Shown: positions 10,068 to 23,140, counted from the first letter of the stretch. The stretch: DNA of 64,000 nucleotides from Lepisosteus oculatus (GCF_040954835.1 NC_090698.1:23805501-23869500), one strand, 5' to 3'. Numbers and translations: made by a program. Notes: generated from the sequence alone by a model not told the origin.

Positions 10068-13000
10068 CTGTGAGGTGGGAGACACCCCTCACCTGTCATT
10101 TCAGTTGTTAAGTTCTTCTCAAAATCAGTAAGAACAACATACTTAAACCTACACATTACAGTGTAATTAAAAGTTAATGCAGCAAACGTCGGGATTTGTG
10201 CATTCTTAACTTGTCGCTCAATATTAAAAAGCTATCAAATCTTTATGTACCTGAGTCATGAGAGCTAAAATGATCTCATTCTTAGGAAATCCCATACCAA
10301 ATATTTCTGGAGTTAAATAATGAATTGCTTTTAATAATAGGTTCACTGCTTTTCCAAGCATAGCATTTGAGAGCATTTGAGTTACTATTACAGTGGCGTC
10401 TAAACTAATTACCTGCAGAAAAGGATCAATTTATACATCCAGTACTAAAAGAGAGCTCAGTATGGAAGTTGAAAGCAGTCATGACAGACTGGAAATAGGT
10501 ATGCAGGGTGGTTTTCTAATAACAAAAAACACTTATGTTAAAGGAAAAAACACAAAAAGATCACTTTTGATAACATCTATGAGAAAGACTGCATGCATGC
10601 ATTGTTTCCAAGGCCAATTTCCAATATATCAACAGAACTGATCGCTCAATCAGATTTGGATGAGCACATACAGTACAGTAGTACATTTAAGACAGCAAAT
10701 TCATGGTTCTGTGAGAAAAACATTCAGTTTTTTAGTATTTCAAACAAAATATTAAAGTTATTTTTTAATCCATTGCTGTACAGTCAATGAGGGCACGTTA
10801 TCAAATAAACGGTTGGAAAAATGCTGAAGTAAAATAACCCAAACACAGTGTACATGTGTGTTTGTGCATCTATGCATCTACAACCATGGCTAAAACTCAT
10901 TGTCTCAAAGGCAGATGAAAGTATCACAAAGTCATATGCATATGACGGCCCAGTTACGTGTTTGGATGACAGCATTTTTAATATCACAGTACAAGTACAG
11001 GACAAACATAATAGTATTAGAAGAACTTAAGTGGTGCCTAAAGGTCTTCCTGAAGTGAGCTTCTGCACTTTTTGAAGCATTCCCTGAAAGATAAAAATTG
11101 ATTTTCTAGCATGGTTTAGTTCCTTATATGTTCTGTTTCTCGACAGAAATTCAGATGTTTTACAGAAAAAAATTTATCTTAATGAAATGTATTGTTTGGG
11201 AGGCATAAAGGTTTGGGTAGCAAGAGATACTTAAAATGTAAGTCTGTCTTTTTTTTTTAAACGGCAGAGCAAAATGGCTTTGTGTAAAGAAAAATATTTA
11301 AAACTGTAAAGTGTCCAAGTTACAGCTTTGCTGATCTAGGAAGCATAAAACCAAAAAAAGAAAAACAGTACTGAAAAACAACTGCAAGATCTTATCTGGC
11401 TTCCAAGATACCCGCATGGCTATTGGATGAACATTTGTGGTAACTGGAGAGGAGTATAAAATTAAAATTCAGTACATATTTGTGGTGTACACTTAACGAA
11501 ACAGGCTGTCTTCTTTTATAAAGTTTTAAGTAGGGTAAAATGGCATTTTAAACCTGTAATTCACAGAGCAGATAAATACTTTTCAGAAATAAGTTCAGCC
11601 ATGTCTAACTTACCTTTCCATAGAGAATAACTAAAGCTCCATCAAGGATTATCACACACTGTTCAATTTAAGTGAGGATAATTGTGTAATATATATATAT
11701 ATGTCTGAAAAACAAATGGGCACTACCCATTTTCAATAAAAAATTTACATTTTTAAAACTTGAGTGATTTTACACCTTTTAGATTTTGAAATGTATGTTC
11801 ATTATGTCTATGGAAAACAGCACGCAATGATTGCCAAAAAGTTACTGGGAAAATACTTTTAAACCACATCGAGATGTGTTAGATATGAACAAGATGCAAC
11901 AGGAGCAGACTTTATACAAACTGCCCCCAGCCATAAGTGTCAGCCAAAAGCTGAATAAGCACAAATAACATTTTTAAATCATATTCAAGGCAGATCCTGA
12001 TATTAGCAACCAAAGATGAACAAAGAACCAAATAAAATTCCTTTGCAAATTGCTTAAGGCATTATTTATTAATCATCTTCCAGTATTGTAAGGTAAATTT
12101 CAAGACTTTTTTTTTAAAAGGAAAAACAAATTAATGTTTAAACAGAAAGTGATGTCTAAGCTGTGTAGAAATGTAAGACTTATGTGACACACTATATGTG
12201 CATTTTAGTGCGAGAGTGGTTTGTTCAGAATTTTAGAAGTGAAACAACCCGGTTACACTGCAGTTATTTTACTTAAAAAAACAACACAGAACATTATCTT
12301 TTGCTGAAGCAGCATCACACTGCAATTGTCATTATCACAGTGTTCAGCAATAGACTGAAATCATTCAGAAATTAATCATACACTACAAAAAGCTCAAAAG
12401 CTTTTTTCGGTTTTGCCTGTCCGCAAACTAAAAAAAAAATGTCACAGCAATTGTAGACAGACTCAGATCTCGAGGACTGCAGCGTATGCCTGCTTGTTAT
12501 TTCCTATCAAAGCTATGGTGTTTCTTATAAATCTCAGAAGCAGTTTTGCCACAACAGCCTCATAGGCCAAAATGTGACTAGACCTGGTCTTCATTTATTG
12601 CAGACAGTTGTTTTGGTTACATTTTCTAACACCTTGTTCGCAACAGAAATTGTCAACCAGGAAAGGCAAGGAGTTAAATACACACACCCGTTTTCACCTT
12701 GGATTTTAACAGCACAAGCTGTAATAAAAACCTACAAAAAATGAAAATATTAACAGCTGTGCAGAAAAGGTTTGGTCCTGAATGGGCTCATATTACCTTT
12801 CATTTCAGCTAACAGCAGTTGCCAAAGAAGAAGACTACAAAATGATTTTCATTATGCATCAAATAAAAATGATAAAAATGTATGTAAAGGTTGTGCTAAA
12901 TCGTGAAAATGAATTTATAAAATTCATAAAACTTTATAAAATGATGGCATAAACTGCTGACACACCTTGAAATCAAATTGTACCAGTTTCACCCAGACTG

Positions 13001-13860
13001 GGTCTACACTACACTGGTGAACCTAAATATGACAGATCTTTGTATAAAGTTCTCAGAACGTCTTTGAGTAGTTACACAGAAACAATTAAAGCATCCCTAT
13101 CATTAGGGAAGAGGAATATTTATTTTTATATATTTATTTGTGGCACTTTTAAAACTTGGATTAGTGTTACACAGACTCTTCAAAGGACATGTTGTTTTAC
13201 AAAACAAAATAGGAAAATAAAAAATCAGCATTTTAGCAGGAAGCAGAACTGAAGTAAAGGTCCAAAGAGTCAGAATCACTTTCATGTACATTTTTATTTC
13301 AGTACTGGAGACCCAGTGGAAGCCATTGTGTGCTAAAGGTGAGAAAAGATTATATATGAATAACAGGTGGAGAGCCAGACTGGATATGAACATATAGTTC
13401 TTGACTGTATTTGTAAAACCTGCTATGAAATCTAAATCCTCCTTGAAAAATACAATCACTACTGAAGGAGCAGCAGGAACAAACAGAGCACTCCATCACA
13501 GATGAGTTGAAGGAACTAGCTAATCTCACATTAATAGAGGTTCACACCGGTAATCACCAATGTTCTAACATAGGGAACATTGAGAGAGAAAGGAGCTTGT
13601 CTCAGGCTGTCAACAGAGACAGAGTGTTTTTACAGCACCACCTAACATCACATCGCCAAAGCAGTTACTTCCATGCAAAAAATCTGGAAGCTCAGCAGAG
13701 CAAATGCTTCCGTTGAATGCTGCAGCATAATCCCTTCGGAACTGCTACACAAGACGTTATAATCACATGCATATTGCTTATAAGGACATGTGCAAATGAC
13801 ACAACGTGCATAAGAGGTCATGACATTTTCTTTAGCATCATTTATAGCATTTGTGTAGCA
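10068..13860. other. TTC33 intron 3, right part: no recognised features
   Basis: AT-rich intronic sequence with short simple repeats only (for example an (AT)n run near 11690-11702). Open frames on both strands are short and not protein-like. No intact repeat family identified. Confidence 0.5.
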
Positions 13861-13869
13861 GTTATGAAC

Positions 13870-14290
13870 GGATTATGAAGCCATTATGTATCAACGTTAC
13901 TGGAGGACCACGGGGATCTGTATTAGGAACACTGCTCTTTCTTATTCAAAGGAATGATCCCAAGTTTGTGATGGCTAGTAAACTAGTCAAATTTGCAGAT
14001 GATGCCAAAATAGGAGGATTAGTAAACACTGTAATGGAAACGGAAAAATATATTTTGACAGGATTCACAACTGGGCAAACACATGACAGACGGCATTTAA
14101 TGGAAACATTTTGCTTCCATAAGCTATCTTTGAAAAAGACTTAGTTGTTTATGTAGATTTTCTAGACAGTGTGGGGAATCAACAGAATATCGTCTAATCT
14201 GACAGCCTGGCTTCATTCAAGAAGCAGCTGGTTGAGATCCTCAGATCAATTAACCAGACGGGCCAAATTACTTTTTCTCATTTGGCGAGA
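13870..14290 (+). pseudogene. Decayed CR1-like LINE reverse transcriptase fragment
   Basis: The plus frame at about 13890-14030 reads GPRGSVLGTLLFLI, then LVKFADDAKIGGLVNT. These match the GSVLGPLLF and FADD catalytic blocks of CR1/jockey-type reverse transcriptases, although the T/D context is altered. Frames break afterwards. At 14206-14260 CTGGCTTCATTCAAGAAGC followed by GAGATCCTCAGATCAATTA marks the ORF end and 3' region. Most of the RT domain between the catalytic block and the tail is missing or scrambled. It is inactive and lies inside a TTC33 intron. Confidence 0.75.
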
Positions 14291-17200
14291 GTAAATTCTA
14301 AGTAATTCACAGATTGGTAAAACTCACTGACAGTTATGGCAATAAACATTTATACAAGCAATATCTCTTTCAAAACACTAAACCGTTTGGGCAAATACTT
14401 TAGTCTAATAAAAATCAGAAAATCTAGAGTCATGCCAAGACAGTTACGTCAATATGCACTGCTGCATACTTTATTACTGAAAATTACAATTTTGAAGAAT
14501 GGCGTATGGCTATGATGAAATAACCATGTAATATAATTATGACTCCAAAAAAAAAAAGCTAGGAGCAGTTGTGCTCTTAAAAAGAGATGTATACTGTAGC
14601 TCATGCAGGAAGAAATATGTGTTTCAAAAAGACATAAGGGTAAATGTAGGCAACTGTACTGAGGATGACACTCAGCCACTGCAAAATGGTTTATTTAAAA
14701 TGACACTCAAAACTATTTGAAAACTCCTGCACAACAAAATACTGAATTATCAGGAATAAACTGTGCAATAACCTACAGGTCCAATTACTCACAACAATAT
14801 TTCTCTTGACAGTAGGTCTGTTTTGACACATCGAGATTTATGCAAATAATATGATACACATGTCATATTTTAATATTTTTATGATGCATTACTCATCATA
14901 AAGCATAAAACCTTGAATTGAGTGTCTTCTCATTAATGGGCACAAATTTGGCCTTTTTTAATAATTATGGTCAAAACACAGTTCCAGAAAATATACGTTA
15001 ACCATATTTTCCATTGCTTGCAATTTTTTTCTTGTACAAATAAATAACCAAACACTGTCCTGACATGGTCTGGCATCCCTTGCAGGGAGTAGTTCTGCCT
15101 TGTGCCAATGAGGTTAATCTGGCTCACTGGATTCTATAAGTATAACACTGTTACTGAAAATACATGCATAATAAAAAAACAAATATGGCATGAAGAAGAT
15201 GATAAGAAGTAAAAGCATGTCAAGTTGAATGTCATTAAGGAGATGCATTCAATCAGATTAAGAAAGTACATCAGTTGGAATTCATTAGAAGATGATTCAA
15301 GAGTTGTTACTGAGAAAAGGAAAAAGCATTAAGGTAAGAGTCAGCCATTTACTTACACTTACATTTAATTACACAACCCCATGGAGAATCTAGGTATTCT
15401 TTTTTTAATGGTGGCTCATGGAATATTTTAACTAGAGTTGCAATGGGAACCTTCAGCTGTGGACTGTGAAGTTCTCAGGCAATCTCAAGAGAAGCAAGTG
15501 CTGACTGAGATCTGACCTGTGTGCTTATTTTACAAGCCAGTGTGAGCTTCTGTGCTGGAAAAGGCCAACCTGTTACCACTGTTGAAATACATATCCATTT
15601 CCATGGTTCACATGTACTCATTTCCACAGAAGACAATGCTACTAATTACTTTTAGAACAAGATTCCAGGAATTTTCAGTAAGTAGTTAGGTATCAGTTAA
15701 CTAGGTCAGATATCACATTATATAATATGCTGGCAAAACACAATTTTACAAAAATCTCTCGACTTTATTACAGATGTGGACTGAAGCTCTGTTATTAAAA
15801 TCTAAGGTTACAAAAGTGTTTGACTAATACATATTTTTAAAACTCTTTTTCATTTTGCTTATCTCAATGTGCTTAACAGGAACTGAAGACTGTTGGCTCT
15901 AAAAGAAGAGTAGAAGTATCAGTGTAAAAGCCGTGATTCAGAACACTACCGCACATGGGTTATTTTGGTGAATATTCGAAGAATTGCTTAATGCACTGAA
16001 TTACATGACTGCACTCTAAAAGACTAAAAGATAAGCAACGTGCTTTAAGTTATCTCTTGATCTTGTTTTCAAGCTGTGCGTTTCAATGAACTGCAACTTC
16101 CAAGGAAGACAATACTGAAAACAAAGAAAAAAGGTCCTGCATAACAAAATGCACGATTGTCAGTACTTGATTATGATAAAATATTACAAAGTATCTCTCA
16201 AAAAGTCAGCAAAACAATGCTGCCACTCTAGAATGTAGAACATACTCTTAGTTAAGCTCTCTATAATACCTGCTTATCTGGACTAATCATTTATTTTATT
16301 CATTCTGATTTTGTAACAATCTCCATTAGATATATGAATGGTTTATAGCAAATGAACTTCAGGTGCAGATGTACTGTAGTGCTAGATGTACCTTTGACTT
16401 TTTTCAGAGTGCAGCAGATTTAGAACTGTGAAATGTCTATTGCCCTAATTTTCTCTGAGGTTTTTTTTGAAAGTCAAATAAATCCATGTGTCTTAGATGT
16501 GCAGTCCAAGGCAGCTGGGATTTCAATGCTATTTGAAATGGGTCAATTTGGAAAACCTTACAGTATTCTAATATAAATTAATTGGCAGTTTTTTTCCCCA
16601 TAATGTGTTATTTCAGGGATCTCCTAATTTTGTTATCTCATATTGGTAATGGAGTTTGTTGCATTCAGCACAGTTTTTAGCTCGTGGTCCCTATATATGG
16701 AGAAAACAGCTTAAACTGTGTTAATTTTTGTCATCATCTTTGGATTTATTCACTTTCTAGTCTCCTTGGCTAGTTCATTTCGAGATGTTAGCTAACTTTT
16801 TAAACTCTTTTTAAATTATTATTTAAGGGTCGGAGACTTTAAAGCACTGGTTTGTGAGGGAGATATTCACTGTAATGCGAAGTTTGGAACAAAGCTAAAA
16901 ACATATGGTAATTATATGGAGAAAACTATGCAAAGATATTATGTATTTCAGTGACCAGGCTATAATTAATCACACATCTCCTGGCTTCCAGTGCCTCATT
17001 AGTCTTGTATGTATACAGTATGTGCTTGTACATTTTTTCAAACCTGCCATATTTCATAGATAACAAAAACTTAGATGTGAATTTGAATTACTAGGCATTC
17101 TGCTGTTTTTTAACTGTGCTTCTAATGAAACAGACAGCTCAAATAAGACAAATTATTTCTGGTATAATTCTAGGTGGTTTGGGAACTGATATTTCCCAGT

Positions 17201-17310
17201 GTCACAGACTCCTGACAGTTTTTTTTTAATCGATGTGTTCTTGTCTCGCTTTTTAACCCATCACCTCTCTGCTGAGCTTGTTATACTAATACCACATAAC
17301 TCAAAGACAT
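14291..17310. other. TTC33 intron 3, middle part: nothing recognised
   Basis: AT-rich intronic DNA with no splice-consistent exon, RNA gene or clear repeat. Homopolymer runs are common. Confidence 0.5.
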
Positions 17311-17315
17311 GGTTC

Positions 17316-17750
17316 AGTGGGGCCAGCAGGGGTCGCTCACCCTGCAGTCCAGGTGGGTCCTAATGCCCCAGTAAAGTGACGGGGACACTGTACTGTATAC
17401 AGTCGCCGTCCTTCGGATGAGACGTAAAACCGAGGTCCTGAATCTCTGTGGTCATTAAAAATCCCAGGGCGTTTCTCGAAGAGTAGGGGTGTAACCCCGG
17501 CAAATTTTCCATTGGCCCTTACCAATCATGGCCTCCTAATAATCCCCATCTATGAATTTGCTTCATTACTCTTCTCTCCTCCCCACTGATAGCTGATGTG
17601 TGGTAAGCGTTCTGGTGCACTATGGCTGCCGTCGCATCATCCAGGTGGATGCTGCACATTGGTGGAGGGGAGTCCCCATTACCTGTAAAGTGCTTTGAGT
17701 GGAGTGTTCAGAAAAGCTTTATATAAGTGTAAGCAATAATAATAATAATA

Positions 17751-17784
<34 letters not shown>
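17316..17784 (+). mobile_element. 5S/L2-type SINE, 5'-truncated, with AAT/ATT tail
   Basis: The body matches the copies at 54836-55386 and 34394-34873: CCGTCCTTCGGATGAGACGT, GTGGTCATTAAAAATCCCAG, ACCAATCATGGCCTCCTAAT, GCATCATCCAGGTGGATGCT. The tail is an L2-like CCTGTAAAGTGCTTTGAGTG plus TATATAAGTGTAAGC and then an (AAT)n(ATT)n tract. The 5S-rRNA-like head is absent, as expected from 5' truncation during retrotransposition. Confidence 0.85.
17743..17784. repeat. (AAT)n(ATT)n microsatellite, self-complementary
   Basis: About six AAT units are followed directly by about nine ATT units. The switch in phase makes the tract able to fold back on itself. It is the expanded tail of the SINE next to it. 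Confidence 0.9.
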
Positions 17785-17785
<1 letters not shown>

Positions 17786-17945
17786 AAATCTGACACTGTG
17801 AGTCTGAGAAATCGGGACTTCACTGCTGAAATAAATCTGGGCATGCACTCAGAAATTCGCCTCGCAAATACCTACTTTTTGATATGTTCAATGTTAATCA
17901 ATGCTAATCTGATCGTGTAGCTTTAAGATTCCAACATGAGCTCAC

Positions 17946-18077
17946 CAGATCCACTTCTCCCAGACTGAGCTGTGCCCGTCCCAGAGTCTGCCAGGACTCC
18001 CACCAGCGGGGGCTGAGGCGTACGGCCATCTCTGCTGCCTGTACCGCAGGGAATACTTCCTTTAAGAAGGTCAGCAC
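17946..18077 (-). CDS. TTC33: TTC33 coding exon 3: second TPR unit
   Basis: Exactly 44 codons (phase 0 on both sides) lie between an AG acceptor at 18079-18078 and a GTGAGC donor from 17945. It encodes residues 100-143. VFPAVQAAEMAVRLSPRWW and ESWQTLGRAQLSLGE have the alternating helix pattern of a TPR (the A..A and W..LG.A positions), and match human TTC33 closely from memory. The last residues (GEVDL) start the third unit, which is completed by the next exon. High GC compared with the flanks. Confidence 0.95.
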
Positions 18078-18829
18078 CTGGAGGAGAGAGTGTGCACAAA
18101 AGAAGATCTGAACCACAGCACACACTTCCCACTATGAGGAAAGAGGCTTTAAAACAGAAACATTAGTCTGGCAGTACTGCTTTGGTCTCCACTATCTGCA
18201 GATTGACAACTGAGCTTATTTTCAAAATCATAACCATTAACGGTAAATTGAGGTTGGGTACAGTCTCAATCAGGGAAAATGAATATGTATTCATTTATAT
18301 GATTTATATGTAAAAATCTTTGAAATCAGATATAGGTACAGATTTATTGCTTTTTCCAGATATTTCTAGGCTGGCTGTTGTGTAATATAAGTTTAATTGT
18401 TTTTGTTTTTTAGTTTCTCAAGCAAAACATTGTGAATTTAGAGGAATGTAAACTCTTCCACATGAAGTATGAGGGAAAAAAAAGCAATTAACACATGTTT
18501 TTTTTTCCTCAGTAATGACACCTGCAGGCATCACATTATCAGTGTTAAGGAGGAAAAATAAAGTTAAAAAATAATTATCATTGCTAGTCTATATACCGCC
18601 CTACATTTTATTCTTTTTTCACAAGCAGTGGTTTAACGTATTCTTTATATTGTAGTGTAAACATGGAATCGTGGCCATGAAATACAATCCTAAATATTGT
18701 ATTTTCAATGAAGACATGAAAGCAATACCTGAAATCAAAATACTGTGCAGTTATTGTATACCCTATTAAAAAGAATGATCAAATATAATGAAAATTTTAA
18801 AAAGTTTCTCAAATGAAATCCTGATTTAT
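18078..18829. other. TTC33 intron 2, left part: nothing recognised
   Basis: Short AT-rich intronic stretch between exon 3 and a Tc1-like element. No repeat or exon recognised. Confidence 0.5.
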
Positions 18830-18835
18830 ACAATA

Positions 18836-20166
18836 CAGTGAAAAGGTATTTGCCCACTGTCTGATTTTCTGCGTATTTGCACATTTTTCCTGGTGAATGT
18901 AGTCATATGTTTTTGTGGGTTATAGTGAAATAAAAAACAGTCCAGGAGAAAATGACACCACAGTTTCACGCTTCTTTCATCTGTTTGGTGTGCAAGGTAA
19001 TCAAACATGCAATCTTCAATAGTGAAAACGTTACTGCCCCCAAGTGAACTCCACCCAATTAAAGAAATAGTTAGGGTCAGCTGTTTGAATACTTTGGTTA
19101 ACAATCAGGCCTGTTTTATGCCAGCCCCGCCCACTATAAATCTGATTAACTTTGACCCTTAGCATCAGAATGAAGGTCAGCACACAGGTTCTAAGCGCAC
19201 ATCATGCCACGATCAAATGAAATGCCCGAAAGCCTCCAGAAAAAAAGCTGTTAATGTCTACCAGTCTAGAAAGGGTTACAGATCCACTTCTAAGGCACAG
19301 CCAGAGCCAAATGGTTCAAATGTAGAAAGTTTGGGACAGTAGTGAATCTTCCCCGGAGTGTCCATCCTGCCCAATTCTCTCCAAAAGCAATTGTCCAGGA
19401 AGTCAAAAAGAACCTTACAGCATCCCATCCAAAGATCATAAGTGCTCACCTCAGGTTTGCCAAAAGGCATCTGAATGATCCTCGAGAGTTCTGGAACAAT
19501 GTTCCATGTACAAATGAGTCAAACGTTTTGGCTGACATGGGCCCTCTCATGACTGGCAGAAGCCAAACACTGCATTCCACAACAAGAACCTCATACCAAT
19601 AGTCAAGCATGGTGGTGGTAGCATCATGGTTTAAGGATGCTTTGGTGCATCCTTACTACTCGCCATCATTGAAGGAACCATGAATTCTGCCCTGGATCAG
19701 AGAATTCTACATCAGAATGGTTGAAGAACAGGAAACTTAGTTTTGGAATGGCCTAGTCAAAGTTCAGGCATAAACCCTATTGAGATGTTGTGGCTGCACA
19801 TGAAAAGAGCAGTTCATGTTCCACAACCCACAAATGTCATGAGCTGAAGCAGTTCTGCATGGAGGAGTGGGCCACAAATCCTCCACAGCTCTGTGAGAGA
19901 CTGATCTATAACTACAGGAAATGTCTGACTGTAGTTATTGCTGCTAAAGGTGGCGTAACCAGTTACTGAGTCCAGTAATTACTTTTTCACACAGAGTACT
20001 GGGTGCTGCATAACGTCCTTTAATAATTAAAGCCAATAACTATCAAAATTTTGTGTTTTTTGTTCACTTAGGGTCTAATAGTTTTAAGTTGAAGATCTGA
20101 TAACATTCACTGTAACAAATATGCAATAATGCAGAAAATCAGAAAAATACTTTCTCACAGCTCTGT
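18836..20166 (+). mobile_element. Near full-length, inactive Tc1/mariner-like transposon
   Basis: The left end (TACAGTGAAAAGGTATTTGC, then CTGATTTTCTGCGTATTTGC) and the right end (GCAGAAAATCAGAAAAATAC, then TTTCTCACAGCTCTGT) are diverged inverted repeats. They sit about 1.33 kb apart, the usual Tc1-element length, with TA at the left boundary. Inside, transposase-like coding is preserved in pieces. The copy lies in TTC33 intron 2, opposite to the gene. Confidence 0.8.
19204..19968 (+). pseudogene. Broken Tc1-like transposase
   Basis: One open stretch (19342-19602) encodes LTASHPKIISAHLRFAKRHL followed by WNNV, typical of the region before the first catalytic Asp of fish Tc1 transposases. Further on, in another frame, come LEWPSQSS and NPIEMLW, the region of the last catalytic residue (the usual DLNPIE has become GINPIE). 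Frameshifts and stops separate these parts, so no functional enzyme is encoded. Confidence 0.75.
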
Positions 20167-20169
20167 TTA

Positions 20170-21770
20170 GTGGTTCATTTTTACCATGGATTCTAAGTAA
20201 ATAATTCTGATATCAACCTTTTGTGCAGAAGGGCACTAAAACCTTGCATAACACCGAGCACAATGCATGTATGTTTACAGTAGTTCATACCGACAGCCAT
20301 TTCAATGTTAACAATTAGCCACAACTGCTTTTAAAATCCAGTCACTTAAAGAGATCTTAACTTCCTTTTGTTGTTTGGAATCTGAAGAGAATTAAAACAA
20401 CGGACCAAAGTGTTCTGTACAGTCTGTTCTGACATTTCCCAAAATGTAGGTAATGAACGGGAAACAGCACTAGAAAGATACAGTTTCAGAATGCAACCAA
20501 GAACTGCCATATGCTAAAGTCCATCAATTCAGCTGGCATTTACAACTGTTACTGATTCATCCGTCTCGTTTAATTTCAACAAAAGCAAGGTCTGGCATAC
20601 CTCCTGCTAATAGACTGCGTATTTGGCTATAACCCTCTTCCTGTCCTTATATGGTTTGTCCATATTCTTGACTCTCCATAAAATGTGATCCTGCCCTGCA
20701 ATACACCATTCCAGACAGGGTTTTACCTCACTAATGTTCTCTTGTCCATAGTGATAAAGTGTTCTTTTAGTAAACGTGTGTGGTAAAAGAAGGACTATGA
20801 CAACTACATACTGTTCTCAAATTCTACAGATCTGACACCAACTGGTGCCATTAAAAAACAATATAATTAATTTTATACTACAGATTAAATAACTGCAATA
20901 AGTAAACAACTTTTATTACACTGCTACTAGTATACAAGATCAATTTATTGCTATATAAATAACACTTATATTATGATTAATGCTAAAGTCTGGTATTTTT
21001 ATTTTCTCAAAGCGACATACCAATAACTCTCTAAATCAAATGCTCAAATCTCTATCTGGTTTCACTCTAGACAGCAAATAACAGAGAAATTACTAAACTA
21101 GACTGCTGTTGCAGTCAGACTGCTTAAGTAGCATCAGTGCTGAACACTGAGCTTAGGGTCTGCATTTCCTGTTGTTAGGATATAAGAAATGTATAACTGA
21201 CTTACTGTATCTCTAAAGGAAGAGGTAAAACAATTCTCATTCTGAAACTCACTTATTTGTTTGAATCTGTCAGATAAATGGCTGAGCACAAAATTTGTTT
21301 GTAGTATTATAATTGTTACAAGATACTTCAAATTGTGGCAAATCTTAGTGTGATTATGAATGCACTATTTTACTTCAGCTGGGTTGTATGCTTGTTGGTA
21401 TTTTTCAAAATGATGCACATGCTCTTAACTTCACTTGTCTGAACACGTCATAACAATGTTGTTCTAAGCATGTTTGTTTAAAATAAAACAGCACACTCCT
21501 CAAGTTTTGTTATGTCCTCAGGAATGAAATGAAGAACTCGGCATGAGACTATGGTTTTGGACTGCAAGCTAAACACTTATTGTGAAATTTACAATATGTA
21601 CAGTATTTAAAGTTACGCAGAAGAACATTTTAATGTATTCTAAAAATAAATTGAAGCAAGCATCACTATGAAAGAGTTTTGATTTACAATAAAGGCAATA
21701 AGGAACAGGAAACCAGACAGTCCTACTCTAAACCTTTATTTAATTAAACTGACCTACATATATATAGCAG
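20170..21770. other. TTC33 intron 2, middle part: nothing recognised
   Basis: AT-rich intronic sequence, no exon, repeat family or RNA gene recognised. Confidence 0.5.
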
Positions 21771-21776
21771 TTCAAT

Positions 21777-21900
21777 TGGTAGCTGCGTCAGCACACGCAG
21801 TCTGCAAAGGAAAAGTAAAGGTTTATTCCATGCTGAAAAGAGAAGAAAGGAAACACAACGTTTCGGCTGTGGAGACTTCTTCACACCTGAAGAAGCATGA
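21777..21900 (-). mobile_element. Penelope-like terminal fragment
   Basis: The plus strand reads GTAGCTGCGTCAGCACACGC, AGTAAAGGTTTATTCCATGC, then AACACAACGTTTCGGCTGTG and GACTTCTTCA. It ends with CACCTGAAGAAG, the start of the same block in the opposite direction, so the right junction is again head-to-head as at 7838-7974. No coding capacity. Confidence 0.6.
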
Positions 21901-21924
21901 ACAGTAGATACATCTAATCAATTT

Positions 21925-22685
21925 TACTTTGTCATTATTTATTAAACAAAGAAAAACTAACATTCAGTAGTCTTGTGTGAAAAAGTAGGTCCACCCCATG
22001 ATTCAGTAACATGTGGAACTCCGTTTAGCAGCAATACCTTGAAGTAAACATTTCCTGTAATAGTTTATCTGTCTCTCACATTGCCTAGGAGGAATTCAGG
22101 CCCACTTGTCCTTACAAAACTGCTTCAGATTGGTGATGTTTAAGGACATTTGTTTATGCACAGTTCTCTTTAGGTCCCCACACAGCATCTCAATGGGGTT
22201 AAGGTCTGGACTTTGATTTGGCCATTCCAAAATCCTGATCCTTTTCTTTTTCAGCCATTCAGTTATAAATTTACTGGTGTGTTTTGGACTATTGTCCTGT
22301 AGCATGATCCACTTTCGAAGGTAAGCTTTAGCTGTTAGACAGATAGTCTCACATTTTCCTCTAGAATGCCCTGGTATAGAGAAGAATTCACAGTAGGCGC
22401 AATGATTGTAAAGTGTCCAGGTCCTGTGGCTACAGGGTAGGCCCAAATCATCACCCCTCCACCACCATGCTTGACGGTTCTTATGTGGTGATATGCAGTG
22501 TTTGGTTTTGCCAAACATGTCATTTTGCATTATGGCCAAACAACTCCACTTTGGTCTCATTTGTTCAGTGGACATTATTCCAGAAATCCTCTGGTTTATT
22601 CAGGTGGTTTTGCAAACCTCAGCCATGCAAAAACAGGAATAAGCTCCTGTGGTCCAAAACTGTACTGCTAGAAGGAGTATGATGG
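21925..22685 (-). mobile_element. Tc1/mariner-like transposon, 5'-truncated
   Basis: A terminal-repeat-like sequence near 21960-21990 (CAGTAGTCTTGTGTGAAAAA) is followed on the minus strand by the 3' half of a Tc1-type transposase. The 5' half is missing: the element stops at about 22685, where a SINE fragment begins. It lies in TTC33 intron 2, same strand as the gene. Confidence 0.75.
22096..22575 (-). pseudogene. C-terminal half of a Tc1-like transposase
   Basis: A 159-codon frame contains WWWRGDDLGLPC (a degraded form of the GGGSVMVWG block), MLQDNSPKHTSKFITEWL with the second catalytic Asp, and LEWPNQSPDLNPIEMLCGDL with the last catalytic Glu of the DDE triad. The N-terminal helix-turn-helix and first Asp context are absent or shifted into another frame. 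The open frame is surprisingly long for a fossil, but the start and the first catalytic block are lost, so it is not functional. Confidence 0.8.
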
Positions 22686-22687
22686 GC

Positions 22688-22782
22688 ATATGCTGCACAT
22701 TGGTGGTGGTGGAGGGGAGTCCCCATTACCTGTTAAGCGCTTTGAGTGGAGTGTCCAGAAAAGGGCTATATAAGTGTAAGCG

Positions 22783-22817
<35 letters not shown>
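22688..22817 (+). mobile_element. 3' end of the 5S/L2-type SINE with (ATT)n tail
   Basis: Only the last 100 bp is present: GATG/CTGCACATTGGTGGTGG, GGGGAGTCCCCATTACCTG, TTAAGCGCTTTGAGTGGAG, TATATAAGTGTAAGCG and about 12 ATT units. It abuts the truncated Tc1 copy and lies 240 bp from TTC33 exon 2. Confidence 0.85.
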
Positions 22818-23058
22818 GTCCCAGGACAACGGTTGGACTACCACCCAAAGCTGAGAAGGACAGATTGTTTCAATAGTGCACCAAATGGACTTACATGCTG
22901 AAGGAGTAGGGTGAACAAAAGAAAATAAGACTGGAAACAAAGACGACTGTCAGCAAGACAGTAAGATAGGAGCTCTGGAGAAGCATCTAAAAGAAGTGAG
23001 CCAATCAGTTTTAGAGATGTATGACTGTAAGTCTTGGTCTACTTGTTAAAAAATATAC

Positions 23059-23140
23059 CTGTGATTTCATCTCATAAAGACAAGCATCTTCTGGAGTTAA
23101 CTGGATTGCTTCCTCCCACCTTCTGATTGCTTCCCAGTGC
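23059..23140 (-). CDS. TTC33: TTC33 coding exon 2: first TPR unit
   Basis: An 82-nt exon lies between a TGCAG acceptor (23142-23141) and a GTATAT donor starting at 23058. Its first base completes the Arg codon split with exon 1. It then encodes HWEAIRRWEEAIQLTP and EDACLYEMKSQ, residues 73-99, matching the human YREAIQKWDEALQLTP region from memory. The W..A...TP..A..YE spacing is a TPR signature. Too short to stand out by ORF length, but supported by splice phase and homology. Confidence 0.95.

Noticed and set aside
9732..10073. 113-codon plus-strand frame
   Set aside because: Exact shadow of the TTC33 last exon on the other strand.
13103..13459. 118-codon minus-strand frame in a TTC33 intron
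   Set aside because: Hydrophobic composition typical of AT-rich noncoding DNA, no domain, no splice link.
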